Of a stretch of 64,000 nt of DNA, positions 8,101 through 14,914 are shown in pieces; the stretch's first letter is position 1, and each line of letters opens with the position of its first letter. A model generated the notes under the pieces. That model was not told the DNA's origin, did not search any database, and was given only the letters and a program-made list of their open reading frames with translations. This stretch comes from JBPYFK01 sp051984675. Its GTDB lineage: Bacteria; Actinomycetota; Actinomycetes; Mycobacteriales; Pseudonocardiaceae. The DNA lies in assembly GCA_051984675.1 (NCBI GenBank), contig JBPYFK010000102.1, positions 1-64,000 of the forward strand, in the 5' to 3' direction. A program made the position numbers and the translations under genes.

Positions 8101-9745
8101 CGGCGACAGCGACTCCACCGCCGCGATCTGCGGCAACATCGTGGGCGCGGCCGTGACCTCCACCGAGATCCCCGGCACCTGGCGTGAGAAGGTCGAGTTC
8201 CGGGAGATCATCGAACAGCTCGCGCGAGACGCGGTCGAGGAGTTCGGACCGAACCCCCCGTCGGGGGCGGAGTGGCTCCAGCGGTACCCGGCCAGGGTCG
8301 AACCAGAGGCCGGGAACGTCGCCAGCCAGGAAGAACCGGAGCCGGCCGCCGAAGAGGCTCCTTCCGTCGAGGACAGGTCAAGCGAGGACGCCGCGGTTGC
8401 CGAACCCCTCGGTGAAGCGTTCTCGCCGGAGGCCGCGCCGGCCTCGGCGCACCAGGGAACGCCCGTGCCCGCTGCTCGACCGACGTCGGACGGCTCCAGC
8501 GATCCCGCTGAGTCCGGTGACGGGGAACTCAGCTACGAGGAACTCAAGTTGCTCGTGGCGTGGCGCAAGTTCCGCGCGGCGGAGGGCGAGGTTCCCGCCG
8601 AGCTCACCGCGGGCCTGCGCAAGCTCGTCGAGGGCGCCTTCGGCCCGGAGGAAGCCGAGGCCCTGGTCGCCGCCGAGTCCCTCCACGACCAGCAGCCGGC
8701 CACCGACCCGCGCATCACCGACCGGCTGGCCGGAAGCGTCCTCGGTGGCGCGATCGGTGACGCGCTCGGCGCGGGGGTGACGTTCCACCGGTGGCGGGAC
8801 ATCGAGAGCGAGCACGGCCCGGAGGGGATCACCGGTTTCAGTGAACTGTTCGGCCGCCGTGGCACCATCACCAGCAACACCCAGATGACCCTGTTCACGC
8901 TGCAGGGTGTGATCGAGGCGTCGCGGCGGAAGCAGGAACGGGGTGCGGCGCACCCGCCGAGTTCGATCCGCGACGCCTACCTCCAGTGGCTCCACACCCA
9001 GGGAGCGCCGGACGTCGTGCTGCGCGGGAAACCGCAAGGCCCGCTCGCCGACGTCTCGGAGCTGCACGCCCAGCGCTTCCCTGAGCAGGCCAGTCTCATC
9101 GCCCTGGCCGAGCACGCGCACGACGACCGCCTTCCGACCCGGGAGATGCCGGTCAACGACTCGGCCAGTTGCGGAGCCGTCGTGCGCAGCGCTCCCCTGG
9201 CGTTCTGGACCGACGACCCGGCTCGCGCGTTCGAACTCGGCGTGGAGACCGCCGTGCTCACGCACGGCCACCCCGACGGCTACCTGCCGGCGGGCGCGCT
9301 CACCGCGATGCTCAGCGCCGTCATCGACGGGCGGGCCCTGCCCGAGGCCGTCCAGATCGCGCTGGGCGAACTGCGGGAGTACGACGAGGGCGAGCTGACC
9401 GCGAACGCGCTGCACAACGCCGTCCGGTTGGCCGTCCGTGGCCGCCCGACGCCGGAACAGCTGGAGACGCTCGGGTCGGGGTGGCAGGCCCCGCAGGCGC
9501 TGGCCATCGCCGTGGCGGCCACGCTCGCCATCCCGGAATCGTTCGCCGAGGCGGTCCAGGTGGCCGCCAATCACTCCGGCAACAGCGCGGCCACCGCCAC
9601 GATCTGCGGCAGCCTGGCCGGCGCCCTGCACGGGGGTGCGGCCCTGCCCGCCGAGTGGCGCGCCGAGATCGAACTGCACGACACGATGGAAGCCCTGGTG
9701 GCGGACTGGGAGGCAACGAGCGACACGCTGGCTGAGGCGGGTTGA
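5180..9745 (+). CDS. SseB-like domain fused to three ADP-ribosylglycohydrolase domains
   Basis: A 1521-residue protein. Residues 1-195 resemble the SseB-like domain of actinobacterial type VII secretion-associated proteins (VPPWGFIGGY, then NPNYRPSPVAL). An Ala/Pro-rich linker follows. Three ADP-ribosylglycohydrolase (DraG/ARH) domains start near residues 274, 680 and 1175. Domain 1 keeps TDDT (D328, D329) and GDSDST (D576, D578); domain 2 keeps SDDT (D734, D735) and GDSDST (D976, D978). These are the family's Mg2+ ligands. In domain 3 the sites read TSNT (S1232, N1233) and GNSAA (N1468, A1470), so all four aspartates are gone. The expected activity is removal of ADP-ribose from proteins, nucleic acids or small molecules. 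The ATG follows GGGGAA by 9 nt. No ADP-ribosyltransferase or ESX gene is adjacent. Confidence 0.88.
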   Translation: MNTQQPSRPVITQAMRDQAAKQPNTWLYVVDPIFTDPNVEVPPWGFIGGYRVDERGNLTDDFSPNPNYRPSPVALRMPAPTNDVERALQLSVTGYTHGQTLLLALLDAQLILFAQPQGSGLFALEHESGRRQVQAFTSDAYLPPNWSSWQRLTGRQLASQLAGMDLQINPTSSVKARIPGEDLIRVSMAMPGQANGAQPDAVAAAPAAASAPSTPAPMPEATPAETTQSIPGSTVNGAATGAGQAGTASPAPSEQAEAAPGSAEQPGSEPASTDFGKRFLGSLLAGAIGDALGAPVEFYPVNQIRSRYGDAGVTGYETGAEQAGQVTDDTQMTLFTLEGLIRGHLTQRTATSDNAGTARALSAIQHAYQRWLHTQGFSWPQAGGPYADKHTEPDGWLIGEKQLFASRSPGSSCIAALRGFAQGSKPGTFQNAINESKGCAGAVRVAPVALWSDDPREVFELAAATAALTQGDPSGYLPAGVLAVIVHRLLRGESVSNALSTARALLVTYEDHEEQERLLQAAVDLTAKGKPTPEQVKDALGGGWVAAETVAIGVCAVLSTDNLAEALLVAVNHSGDSDSTAAVCGTIAGAWYGLDALPADWLRDLKPRAIIEDLATDALREFGDEPPAPQQWSQRYPTEHDALDLPFASTLPTNDQSPETSDVDDQDAGRTDEPELATDEHSARVLGFLLGGAIGDALGYAVEFDGLGTIRQKYGQQGITDFVDAYQPGGSISDDTQMTLFTLEGLIRANIRRRLHGESEPDAPVQHAYQRWLHTQGFDWKEAGGPIADAPPDGWLIKQQGLFVRRAPGATCIQALHGYASGNPAGSIANRLNNSKGCGGVMRAAPVALWSDDPSEVFRVGAHTAALTHGHPSGFLPAGALAVIVQQLLRGRSVPEAIDRALTELSTWDDHEETTSALRRAIEVAAEGQPTPEQLNQRLGEGWVGEEALAIAVCAALVFPESYSDAVLLATNHNGDSDSTAAICGNIVGAAVTSTEIPGTWREKVEFREIIEQLARDAVEEFGPNPPSGAEWLQRYPARVEPEAGNVASQEEPEPAAEEAPSVEDRSSEDAAVAEPLGEAFSPEAAPASAHQGTPVPAARPTSDGSSDPAESGDGELSYEELKLLVAWRKFRAAEGEVPAELTAGLRKLVEGAFGPEEAEALVAAESLHDQQPATDPRITDRLAGSVLGGAIGDALGAGVTFHRWRDIESEHGPEGITGFSELFGRRGTITSNTQMTLFTLQGVIEASRRKQERGAAHPPSSIRDAYLQWLHTQGAPDVVLRGKPQGPLADVSELHAQRFPEQASLIALAEHAHDDRLPTREMPVNDSASCGAVVRSAPLAFWTDDPARAFELGVETAVLTHGHPDGYLPAGALTAMLSAVIDGRALPEAVQIALGELREYDEGELTANALHNAVRLAVRGRPTPEQLETLGSGWQAPQALAIAVAATLAIPESFAEAVQVAANHSGNSAATATICGSLAGALHGGAALPAEWRAEIELHDTMEALVADWEATSDTLAEAG

Positions 9746-9791
9746 GCGCGAACCTCTGGCCCGGCCGGTGTGCTGCCGATAGGTTCGCCGC

Positions 9792-10568
9792 ATGACCGAA
9801 GAGCTGGTACATCGCACCACGTCCGCAGGGGTGTCCGAGATCACCCTGGACTCCCCGCACAACCGCAACGCCCTGTCCGCCCAACTGCGTCGCGAGCTGC
9901 GTGATCACCTGGTCGCCGCGATCGCCGACGACGCCACCCGGGTGATCGTGCTCGGGCACACCGGTCGGGTGTTCTGCTCGGGCATGGATCTCAAGGAGTC
10001 CCGCAGCACGAGTGCCGGCGAGCAGGGCGTCCAGGAGTTCCCCGAGTTGCTGGAGCGGATCTGGACCAGCCCGAAGCCGGTGGTGGCCCGCGTGGGCGGT
10101 CCCGCCCGTGCCGGTGGGATCGGTCTGGTCGCGGCCTGTGATCTCGCGGTGGCCGCTGAGGAGGCGACGTTCGCCTTCAGCGAGGTGCGCATCGGCGTCG
10201 TACCAGCGGTGATCTCGGTGACCGTCCTGCCTCGGATGAACGCGCGCGCGGCCCACGAGCTGTTCCTCACCGGGGAGACGTTCGACGCCCGGAGAGCAGT
10301 GGACGTCGGGCTGGTCAACTCGGCTGTCCCGGCCGAGCAACTCGACGCCGAAGTCGGGCGCTACAGCGACATGCTGGCGCGAGGTGGGCCGAACGCCCTG
10401 GCTGCGACCAAGGAGATGCTGCGACGGTCAACGGCCGGCGACATGCGCGAGGACTTCGCGACCATGCTCAAGCTCTCCGCCGAGCACTTCGCCAGCGACG
10501 AGGGACAGGAAGGCATCCGCGCGTTCGCGGAGAAGCGCAGCCCCCGGTGGGTGCCAGCGGCCGACTGA
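9792..10568 (+). CDS. Enoyl-CoA hydratase/isomerase family protein
   Basis: A 258-residue crotonase-fold protein of typical length. It has the oxyanion-hole segments VFCSGMDLKES and AGGIGLVAACDLAVA, and the SEVRIGVVPA stretch with the glutamate used by hydratases. The family hydrates, isomerises or hydrolyses acyl-CoA thioesters, and the substrate cannot be read from sequence. The ATG is 46 bp after the glycohydrolase stop in the same direction, so co-transcription is possible but no functional link is apparent. It converges on the barstar gene. Confidence 0.9.
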   Translation: MTEELVHRTTSAGVSEITLDSPHNRNALSAQLRRELRDHLVAAIADDATRVIVLGHTGRVFCSGMDLKESRSTSAGEQGVQEFPELLERIWTSPKPVVARVGGPARAGGIGLVAACDLAVAAEEATFAFSEVRIGVVPAVISVTVLPRMNARAAHELFLTGETFDARRAVDVGLVNSAVPAEQLDAEVGRYSDMLARGGPNALAATKEMLRRSTAGDMREDFATMLKLSAEHFASDEGQEGIRAFAEKRSPRWVPAAD

Positions 10569-10578
10569 CCCGTGCGGA

Positions 10579-10947
10579 TCAGTCGCGGGTGAGCACGGCC
10601 GTGAAGGTGCGGTCGGACGGTGAGTTGTGCATCGCGTCCCGCAGCACGGACGTCACGCCCTCGTAGGTGCGCGCATCGTGTTCGGCCAGCATTCGGTGAC
10701 CGGACCAGATCAGGACGTGCTCACCCACCGGCAACCACGACAGATCGATCAGGCAGTCGTAAAGCGCATCCAGGTTGCGCCCGGCCCACTCGGGAAACGA
10801 CAGCGCCGCAGCGATCGCGTCGAGCGTGCCGCGCTTGGTGGACAGTTGCGAGCCGTCCACGACATGCGGGGTCGCTCCCCGTTGACGCGCCTGCCGCACA
10901 GCGGCGTCGACGGTGTCCGGCTCGGGCACGCCTTCCGTCCCGCTCAT
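10579..10947 (-). CDS. Barstar-family ribonuclease inhibitor
   Basis: A 122-residue protein with the barstar core: an N-terminal strand (ATPHVVDGSQL), then FPEWAGRNLDALYDCL, the helix whose acidic face blocks the barnase active site, then a hydrophobic strand (EHVLIWSG). Family members bind and inhibit secreted guanyl-specific RNases. No barnase-like or polymorphic-toxin gene lies within the window, so the partner RNase must be elsewhere or the protein serves another role. It is the last gene of a three-gene operon, preceded 20 nt upstream by a single-span membrane protein. Its GGAGGGAGG Shine-Dalgarno is strong. Confidence 0.88.
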   Translation of the reverse strand: MSGTEGVPEPDTVDAAVRQARQRGATPHVVDGSQLSTKRGTLDAIAAALSFPEWAGRNLDALYDCLIDLSWLPVGEHVLIWSGHRMLAEHDARTYEGVTSVLRDAMHNSPSDRTFTAVLTRD

Positions 10948-10966
10948 CCGGCCTCCCTCCGGCTGC

Positions 10967-11131
10967 TCACACCCACGTCATCACGGACAGCGAGGCGGGC
11001 GCTTCGGCCGGGGCCGAACTCGGCTTGGGAGCGGCCCGGTGGTGGGAGGAGAGCTCCTGCACGAACCAGCCGACCACGACCAGGACGATCAAACCGACCA
11101 AGGCCATGGTGATCCGCTTTCTCGAGGTCAC
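10967..11131 (-). CDS. 54-aa single-span membrane protein
   Basis: The GTG start lies 5 nt after a GGAGG and overlaps the stop of the upstream gene by 4 nt (GTGA). The 54-residue product has a basic N-terminus (MTSRKR), one strongly hydrophobic helix (residues 8-24) and an Ala/Pro/Ser-rich tail, giving a predicted cytoplasmic N-terminus. No family is recognised. Support comes from the ribosome-binding site, the coupling and the positive-inside topology. It sits between another small membrane protein and barstar. Confidence 0.7.
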   Translation of the reverse strand: MTSRKRITMALVGLIVLVVVGWFVQELSSHHRAAPKPSSAPAEAPASLSVMTWV

Positions 11132-11388
11132 GACGACCTCCGGGTGCCCGTTCCGGCCCCGGGTACGGGCGGGCCGTCCGGGGTGGGGCGGTCATCCCGG
11201 CCCAGGGGAGGTTCACCGCCGGAGGACACCTTCGCCGCCGCCCAGTCGATGACCCGGTCCACCAGCAGGGATACGCCCCAGAACGCCGGCACCAGCACGG
11301 CCAGCACCAGCACCACGCCAACCGGATACGACAGCTGCACGAGCCACAGCTCTACGCCGTCCCACCACTCCACAAGCCAGGTCATCAC
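11128..11388 (-). CDS. 86-aa small membrane protein, first gene of the barstar operon
   Basis: An 86-residue protein with a tryptophan-rich amphipathic N-terminus (MTWLVEWWDGVELW), one long hydrophobic segment (about residues 18-44) and a Pro/Gly/Arg-rich hydrophilic tail. Translation may begin at GTG 11388 or ATG 11385. The stop overlaps the next GTG, so three genes ending in barstar are coupled or nearly so. No characterised family is recognised. A membrane-associated role alongside an RNase inhibitor is inference from context only. Confidence 0.65.
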   Translation of the reverse strand: MMTWLVEWWDGVELWLVQLSYPVGVVLVLAVLVPAFWGVSLLVDRVIDWAAAKVSSGGEPPLGRDDRPTPDGPPVPGAGTGTRRSS

Positions 11389-11404
11389 GAAGCCCCAGAG
11401 TACG

Positions 11405-11439
11405 CCGCGCGGGTGTGGCCCGTTCGCCAGCCCGCGCGG
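11405..11439. terminator. GC-rich stem-loop downstream of mmsB
   Basis: CCGCGCGGG pairs with CCCGCGCGG (9 bp) around a 17-nt loop. It lies after mmsB and before the next minus-strand operon. There is no T-tract, so a terminator role is only possible. Confidence 0.4.
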
Positions 11440-11508
11440 TCGCGACCCTCGGTGTCAGAGCTGCTACGCCCTGCCCCTGTTGCTTCTTCTCCCTATTACC
11501 AGCTGGCC

Positions 11509-12411
11509 CTATTGCTCACCACCGGAATGCTCCCGGACCGAGCGGATGATCGCGGAGAAGTCGAAACTGCCACCGCCTTCCTCGTTGAACCGCTCGTAGA
11601 GCTCGGCAGCCAGCCGTCCGATGGTGGTGTCGGTGCCGCTCTGCTCGGCCGCCGACTGGGCGAGCTTGAGGTCCTTGAGCATGAGCGCCGCGGCGAATCC
11701 GGGTTCGTAGTCGTGGTTGGCCCGGCTGGTCTCGACCATGCCCGGCACCGGGCAGTTGGTCGTCAGCGCCCAGCATTGGCCGGTGGAGATGGAGGCCACG
11801 TCGTACAGCGCCTGGTGGGACAGGCCGAGCTTCTCCCCGAGTACGAACGCCTCGCTGACCGCGATCATGGAGGCGCCCAGGATCAGGTTGTTGCACATCT
11901 TGGTGACCTGACCGTTGCCCGGCCCACCGCAGTGGATCACTTTGCGGGCCATCGGTTCCAACACCCCCTGTGCCCGCCGGTAGGCATCCTCCTCACCGCC
12001 GACCATGAACGTCAGCGTCCCGGCTTCCGCACCCGCCGTTCCACCTGAGACAGGCGCGTCCACCGACGCGAATCCGGCGGTTTCCGCTTCCTCATGCGCC
12101 TTCCGGGCATCCGAGACATCCACTGTGGACGAATCGATGAGCAGGGTTCCCGGTGATGCCGAGGCCAGCACTCCGGCGTCACCCCGGTAGCAGTCCAAGA
12201 CGTGTTTGCCGCTGGGCAGCATCGTGATCACCGCGTCGGCGTCGGTGGACGCCTCGGCGATGGAGCGCACGATGGTGACGCCGCGCGCGGCAGCCGCCTC
12301 CAGGACCGGCGGGAGCAGGTCGAAACCCTTGACCGTGTGCCCGGCCTTGACGAGGTTCGCCGACATCGGACCACCCATGTGTCCCAGTCCGACGAAACCG
12401 ATGACACCCAT
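11509..12411 (-). CDS. mmsB: 3-hydroxyisobutyrate dehydrogenase
   Basis: A 300-residue beta-hydroxyacid dehydrogenase. The NAD-binding GFVGLGHMGGPM is at the N-terminus, the substrate-binding DAPVSGGTAGAEAGTLTF is central, and the catalytic lysine lies in GNGQVTKMCNN. It oxidises 3-hydroxyisobutyrate to methylmalonate semialdehyde, the substrate of MmsA encoded in the same operon. It starts 57 bp after the hydrolase gene and is the last gene of the valine-catabolism set. Confidence 0.95.
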   Translation of the reverse strand: MGVIGFVGLGHMGGPMSANLVKAGHTVKGFDLLPPVLEAAAARGVTIVRSIAEASTDADAVITMLPSGKHVLDCYRGDAGVLASASPGTLLIDSSTVDVSDARKAHEEAETAGFASVDAPVSGGTAGAEAGTLTFMVGGEEDAYRRAQGVLEPMARKVIHCGGPGNGQVTKMCNNLILGASMIAVSEAFVLGEKLGLSHQALYDVASISTGQCWALTTNCPVPGMVETSRANHDYEPGFAAALMLKDLKLAQSAAEQSGTDTTIGRLAAELYERFNEEGGGSFDFSAIIRSVREHSGGEQ

Positions 12412-12468
12412 TGCGGTTCCCTTCCCCGGCGCCCAGGGTCCCGGCGCGAATCCGGGACCTGGCCGGAA

Positions 12469-13521
12469 TCAGGCGGATATGTCGAGTTCGGCCACACCAG
12501 GCGGCGCCTCGAAGAACTGCGCCACCAGATCATCGCTGACGTCTTCCAAGCGGTCCGGCGACCACTTCGGAGTGCGGTCCTTGTCCACCAGCGTGGCTCG
12601 CACCCCCTCCACGAAGTCCCCGACACGGATGCTCGCCATCGCCGCCCGGAACTCCTGGGCCAGCGCCTGCTCCAGGGAGAGGTCCCCAGCCACGCGCACC
12701 GTCCGCAAAGTGACCTTCAGCGACGTCGGCGACTTCGTCTCGATCGCCTGGACGGCGGCGGACGCCGCTTCCTCCGGCCGCGTGCGTAGCCGCCGCAGGA
12801 TCTCCTCCACAGTGGACGCCGCGTACGCTTGGTCAATCCAGGAGCGGTCCAACCGAGAATCCGGGGCGGGTGCACGCACAGTCGACAGCGTCCCCTCCAC
12901 GTCACCGCTACTCAAGCCGCTGATCAGGGCGTCGAGCGCGGAGGTGGGGACGAAGTGGTCCGCGAGCCCGCAGTTGATGGCGTCGCCGGCACCGACCGGC
13001 GTACCGGTGAGCGCCAGGTGCGTGCCCAGCTCGCCCGGCGCGTGCGAGAGCAGGTACGTGCCGCCGACATCCGGTACGAAACCGATGCCGACCTCGGGCA
13101 TGGCGACCTTCACCCGCTCCGTGACGACCCGGTGGGACACATGCGCGGAAATCCCGACACCGCCACCCATCGTGATGCCATCCATGATCGCCACAATGGG
13201 TTTCGGGTACCGCGCCAGGTACGCGTTGAGCCAGTACTCCTCACGCCAGAACGTCGCCGGGACCTGGTCGTCACCGGCCACCGCCGCGTCATACAGCGCG
13301 CGAACGTCCCCGCCCGCGCACAGCCCGCGCTCGCCGGCACCCTCGATGAGCACGGCCCGGATTTCCGCTTTGCCCTCCCATTCGCGCAGTGCCGAGGTGA
13401 TCGTGCGCACCATCCCCAACGTCAGCGAGTTCAGCGCCTTCGGGCGGTTGAGCGTGATCCTGGCCAGCGCGCCCTGCTCGGCGAGCACGACCTCGCCACC
13501 GGGGGTATGGGTGTCTGTCAT
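12469..13521 (-). CDS. 3-hydroxyisobutyryl-CoA hydrolase
   Basis: A 350-residue crotonase-superfamily hydrolase, longer than ordinary enoyl-CoA hydratases as expected for HIBCH. It has the oxyanion segment GLCAGGDVRALYD, the GITMGGGVGISAH stretch, and AMPEVGIGFVPDVGG carrying the acidic catalytic residues. It releases CoA from 3-hydroxyisobutyryl-CoA in valine breakdown. ATG 13521 was chosen because it overlaps the stop of the acyl-CoA dehydrogenase gene (ATGA); upstream in-frame codons fall inside that gene. Confidence 0.93.
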   Translation of the reverse strand: MTDTHTPGGEVVLAEQGALARITLNRPKALNSLTLGMVRTITSALREWEGKAEIRAVLIEGAGERGLCAGGDVRALYDAAVAGDDQVPATFWREEYWLNAYLARYPKPIVAIMDGITMGGGVGISAHVSHRVVTERVKVAMPEVGIGFVPDVGGTYLLSHAPGELGTHLALTGTPVGAGDAINCGLADHFVPTSALDALISGLSSGDVEGTLSTVRAPAPDSRLDRSWIDQAYAASTVEEILRRLRTRPEEAASAAVQAIETKSPTSLKVTLRTVRVAGDLSLEQALAQEFRAAMASIRVGDFVEGVRATLVDKDRTPKWSPDRLEDVSDDLVAQFFEAPPGVAELDISA

Positions 13522-14711
13522 GGTGTCGACTCCAACAGTCCGCGGGAAACGATCACTCGCATGATCTCGTTCGTGCCTTCGAGAATCTGATGCACCCTCA
13601 GGTCGCGGACGATCTTCTCCAAGCCGTACTCGGCAAGGTAGCCGTATCCACCGTGGATCTGAAGGGCCTCGTTGGCCACCGTGAACCCGACGTCGGTCGC
13701 CAGCCTTTTCGCCATCGCACACAGGCTGGTGGCTTCCGGTTCACCGGTTTGCAGCGCCCACGCCGCCCGCCACAACAGCATCCGGGCCGCCTCCAGCTCG
13801 GTGGCCATGTCGGCGAGCTTGAACCGCAACGCCTCGAACTCACCGATGTGCACGCCGAACGCGGAGCGCTGGTGCACATACTCCAGGCTCTTGTCCAGCG
13901 CCGCCTGCGCCCCACCGAGGGAACAGGCTCCGATGTTGAGCCGGCCGCCGTCCAGGCCGGCCATGGCGATGCGGAAGCCCATGCCTTCGTCGCCGAGCCG
14001 GTAGGCCACCGGGACACGCGCGTCGGTCAGGATCACCTGTCGGGTGGGTTGCGCGTTCCACCCCATCTTGCGTTCGCTCGGACCGAATGTCAGCCCCGCG
14101 GTCCCGGCCTCCACCACCAGCGCCGTAATGCCCTTCGGACCTTCCTCGCCGGTTCGCACCATCACGACGTAGAGATCGGAGCTACCGCCCCCGGAGATGA
14201 ACTGCTTGACACCGTTGACCACGTAATGGTCACCGTCGCGAACCGCTCGGGTCCGCAGCGCGGCGGCATCCGACCCCGCTCCGGGTTCGGTAAGGCAGTA
14301 GCTGCCGAACCGTCGCATCGAGCACAGCGGCGGCAGCCATCTGGTCCGCTGCTCGGTGCTGCCGAAGCGGTCGATCATCCACGCCACCATGTTGTGGATG
14401 GAGATGTAGGCGGCGATCGTCGGGCAGCCGGTCGCCAGCGCTTCGAAGACCAACGCGGCGTCGAACCGGGTCAGCCCGCTGCCGCCGTACTCCTCGTCGA
14501 TGTACACGCCACCCAGCCCGAGGGCGCCCGCTTCACGCAGGACGTCGACCGGGAAATGCTTCTGCTGGTCCCACTCGACGGCGTGCGGAGCCAGCCGCTC
14601 AGCAGCGAACTCCCGGGCGGTGTCCCGGATGGCCCGCTGCGCTTCGTCGAGCGAGAACGGTGAGGTCGCGGCGAGCGCCGGATCATGCCTCGCCGCTTGT
14701 TGTACCGCCAC
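13518..14711 (-). CDS. Isobutyryl-CoA-type acyl-CoA dehydrogenase
   Basis: A 397-residue FAD-dependent acyl-CoA dehydrogenase. The signature YCLTEPGAGSDA and the C-terminal QILEGTNEIMR with the catalytic glutamate are present. Flanking mmsA, HIBCH and mmsB point to isobutyryl-CoA oxidation to methacrylyl-CoA. The GTG at 14711 follows GAGGGG by 6 nt. The frame stays open further upstream, but that part only translates the tandem repeats and reaches mmsA, so it was excluded. It is coupled to the hydrolase gene by ATGA. Confidence 0.92.
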   Translation of the reverse strand: MAVQQAARHDPALAATSPFSLDEAQRAIRDTAREFAAERLAPHAVEWDQQKHFPVDVLREAGALGLGGVYIDEEYGGSGLTRFDAALVFEALATGCPTIAAYISIHNMVAWMIDRFGSTEQRTRWLPPLCSMRRFGSYCLTEPGAGSDAAALRTRAVRDGDHYVVNGVKQFISGGGSSDLYVVMVRTGEEGPKGITALVVEAGTAGLTFGPSERKMGWNAQPTRQVILTDARVPVAYRLGDEGMGFRIAMAGLDGGRLNIGACSLGGAQAALDKSLEYVHQRSAFGVHIGEFEALRFKLADMATELEAARMLLWRAAWALQTGEPEATSLCAMAKRLATDVGFTVANEALQIHGGYGYLAEYGLEKIVRDLRVHQILEGTNEIMRVIVSRGLLESTP

Positions 14712-14743
14712 TGCAATCCCCTCCCCCGACTTTCCGCGACCGA

Positions 14744-14777
14744 CCTTCTCCTGCGGTGGCCCTTCTCCTGCGGTGGC
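14744..14777. repeat. 17-bp perfect tandem duplication
   Basis: CCTTCTCCTGCGGTGGC occurs twice in immediate succession (14744-14760, 14761-14777), about 35 bp upstream of the acyl-CoA dehydrogenase start, in the mmsA-acd gap. Confidence 0.85.
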
Positions 14778-14857
14778 GTAGCCGTGGGCGCCCGCGAACC
14801 CGCGCCCACGCCACGGCCGATCCCCTTGAGCAATCCGAGATCGCCTCAGATGCCCTA

Positions 14858-14908
14858 CTTTCTCTTGTCCCCTGCTTTCTCTTGTCCCCTGCTTTCTCTT
14901 GTGCCCTG
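14858..14908. repeat. 17-bp tandem repeat, three copies
   Basis: CTTTCTCTTGTCCCCTG repeats at 14858, 14875 and 14892; the third copy has one substitution. It lies directly after the mmsA stop. It shares the 17-bp period, but not the sequence, of the duplication 80 bp away. Confidence 0.85.
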
Positions 14909-14914
14909 CTTCCC

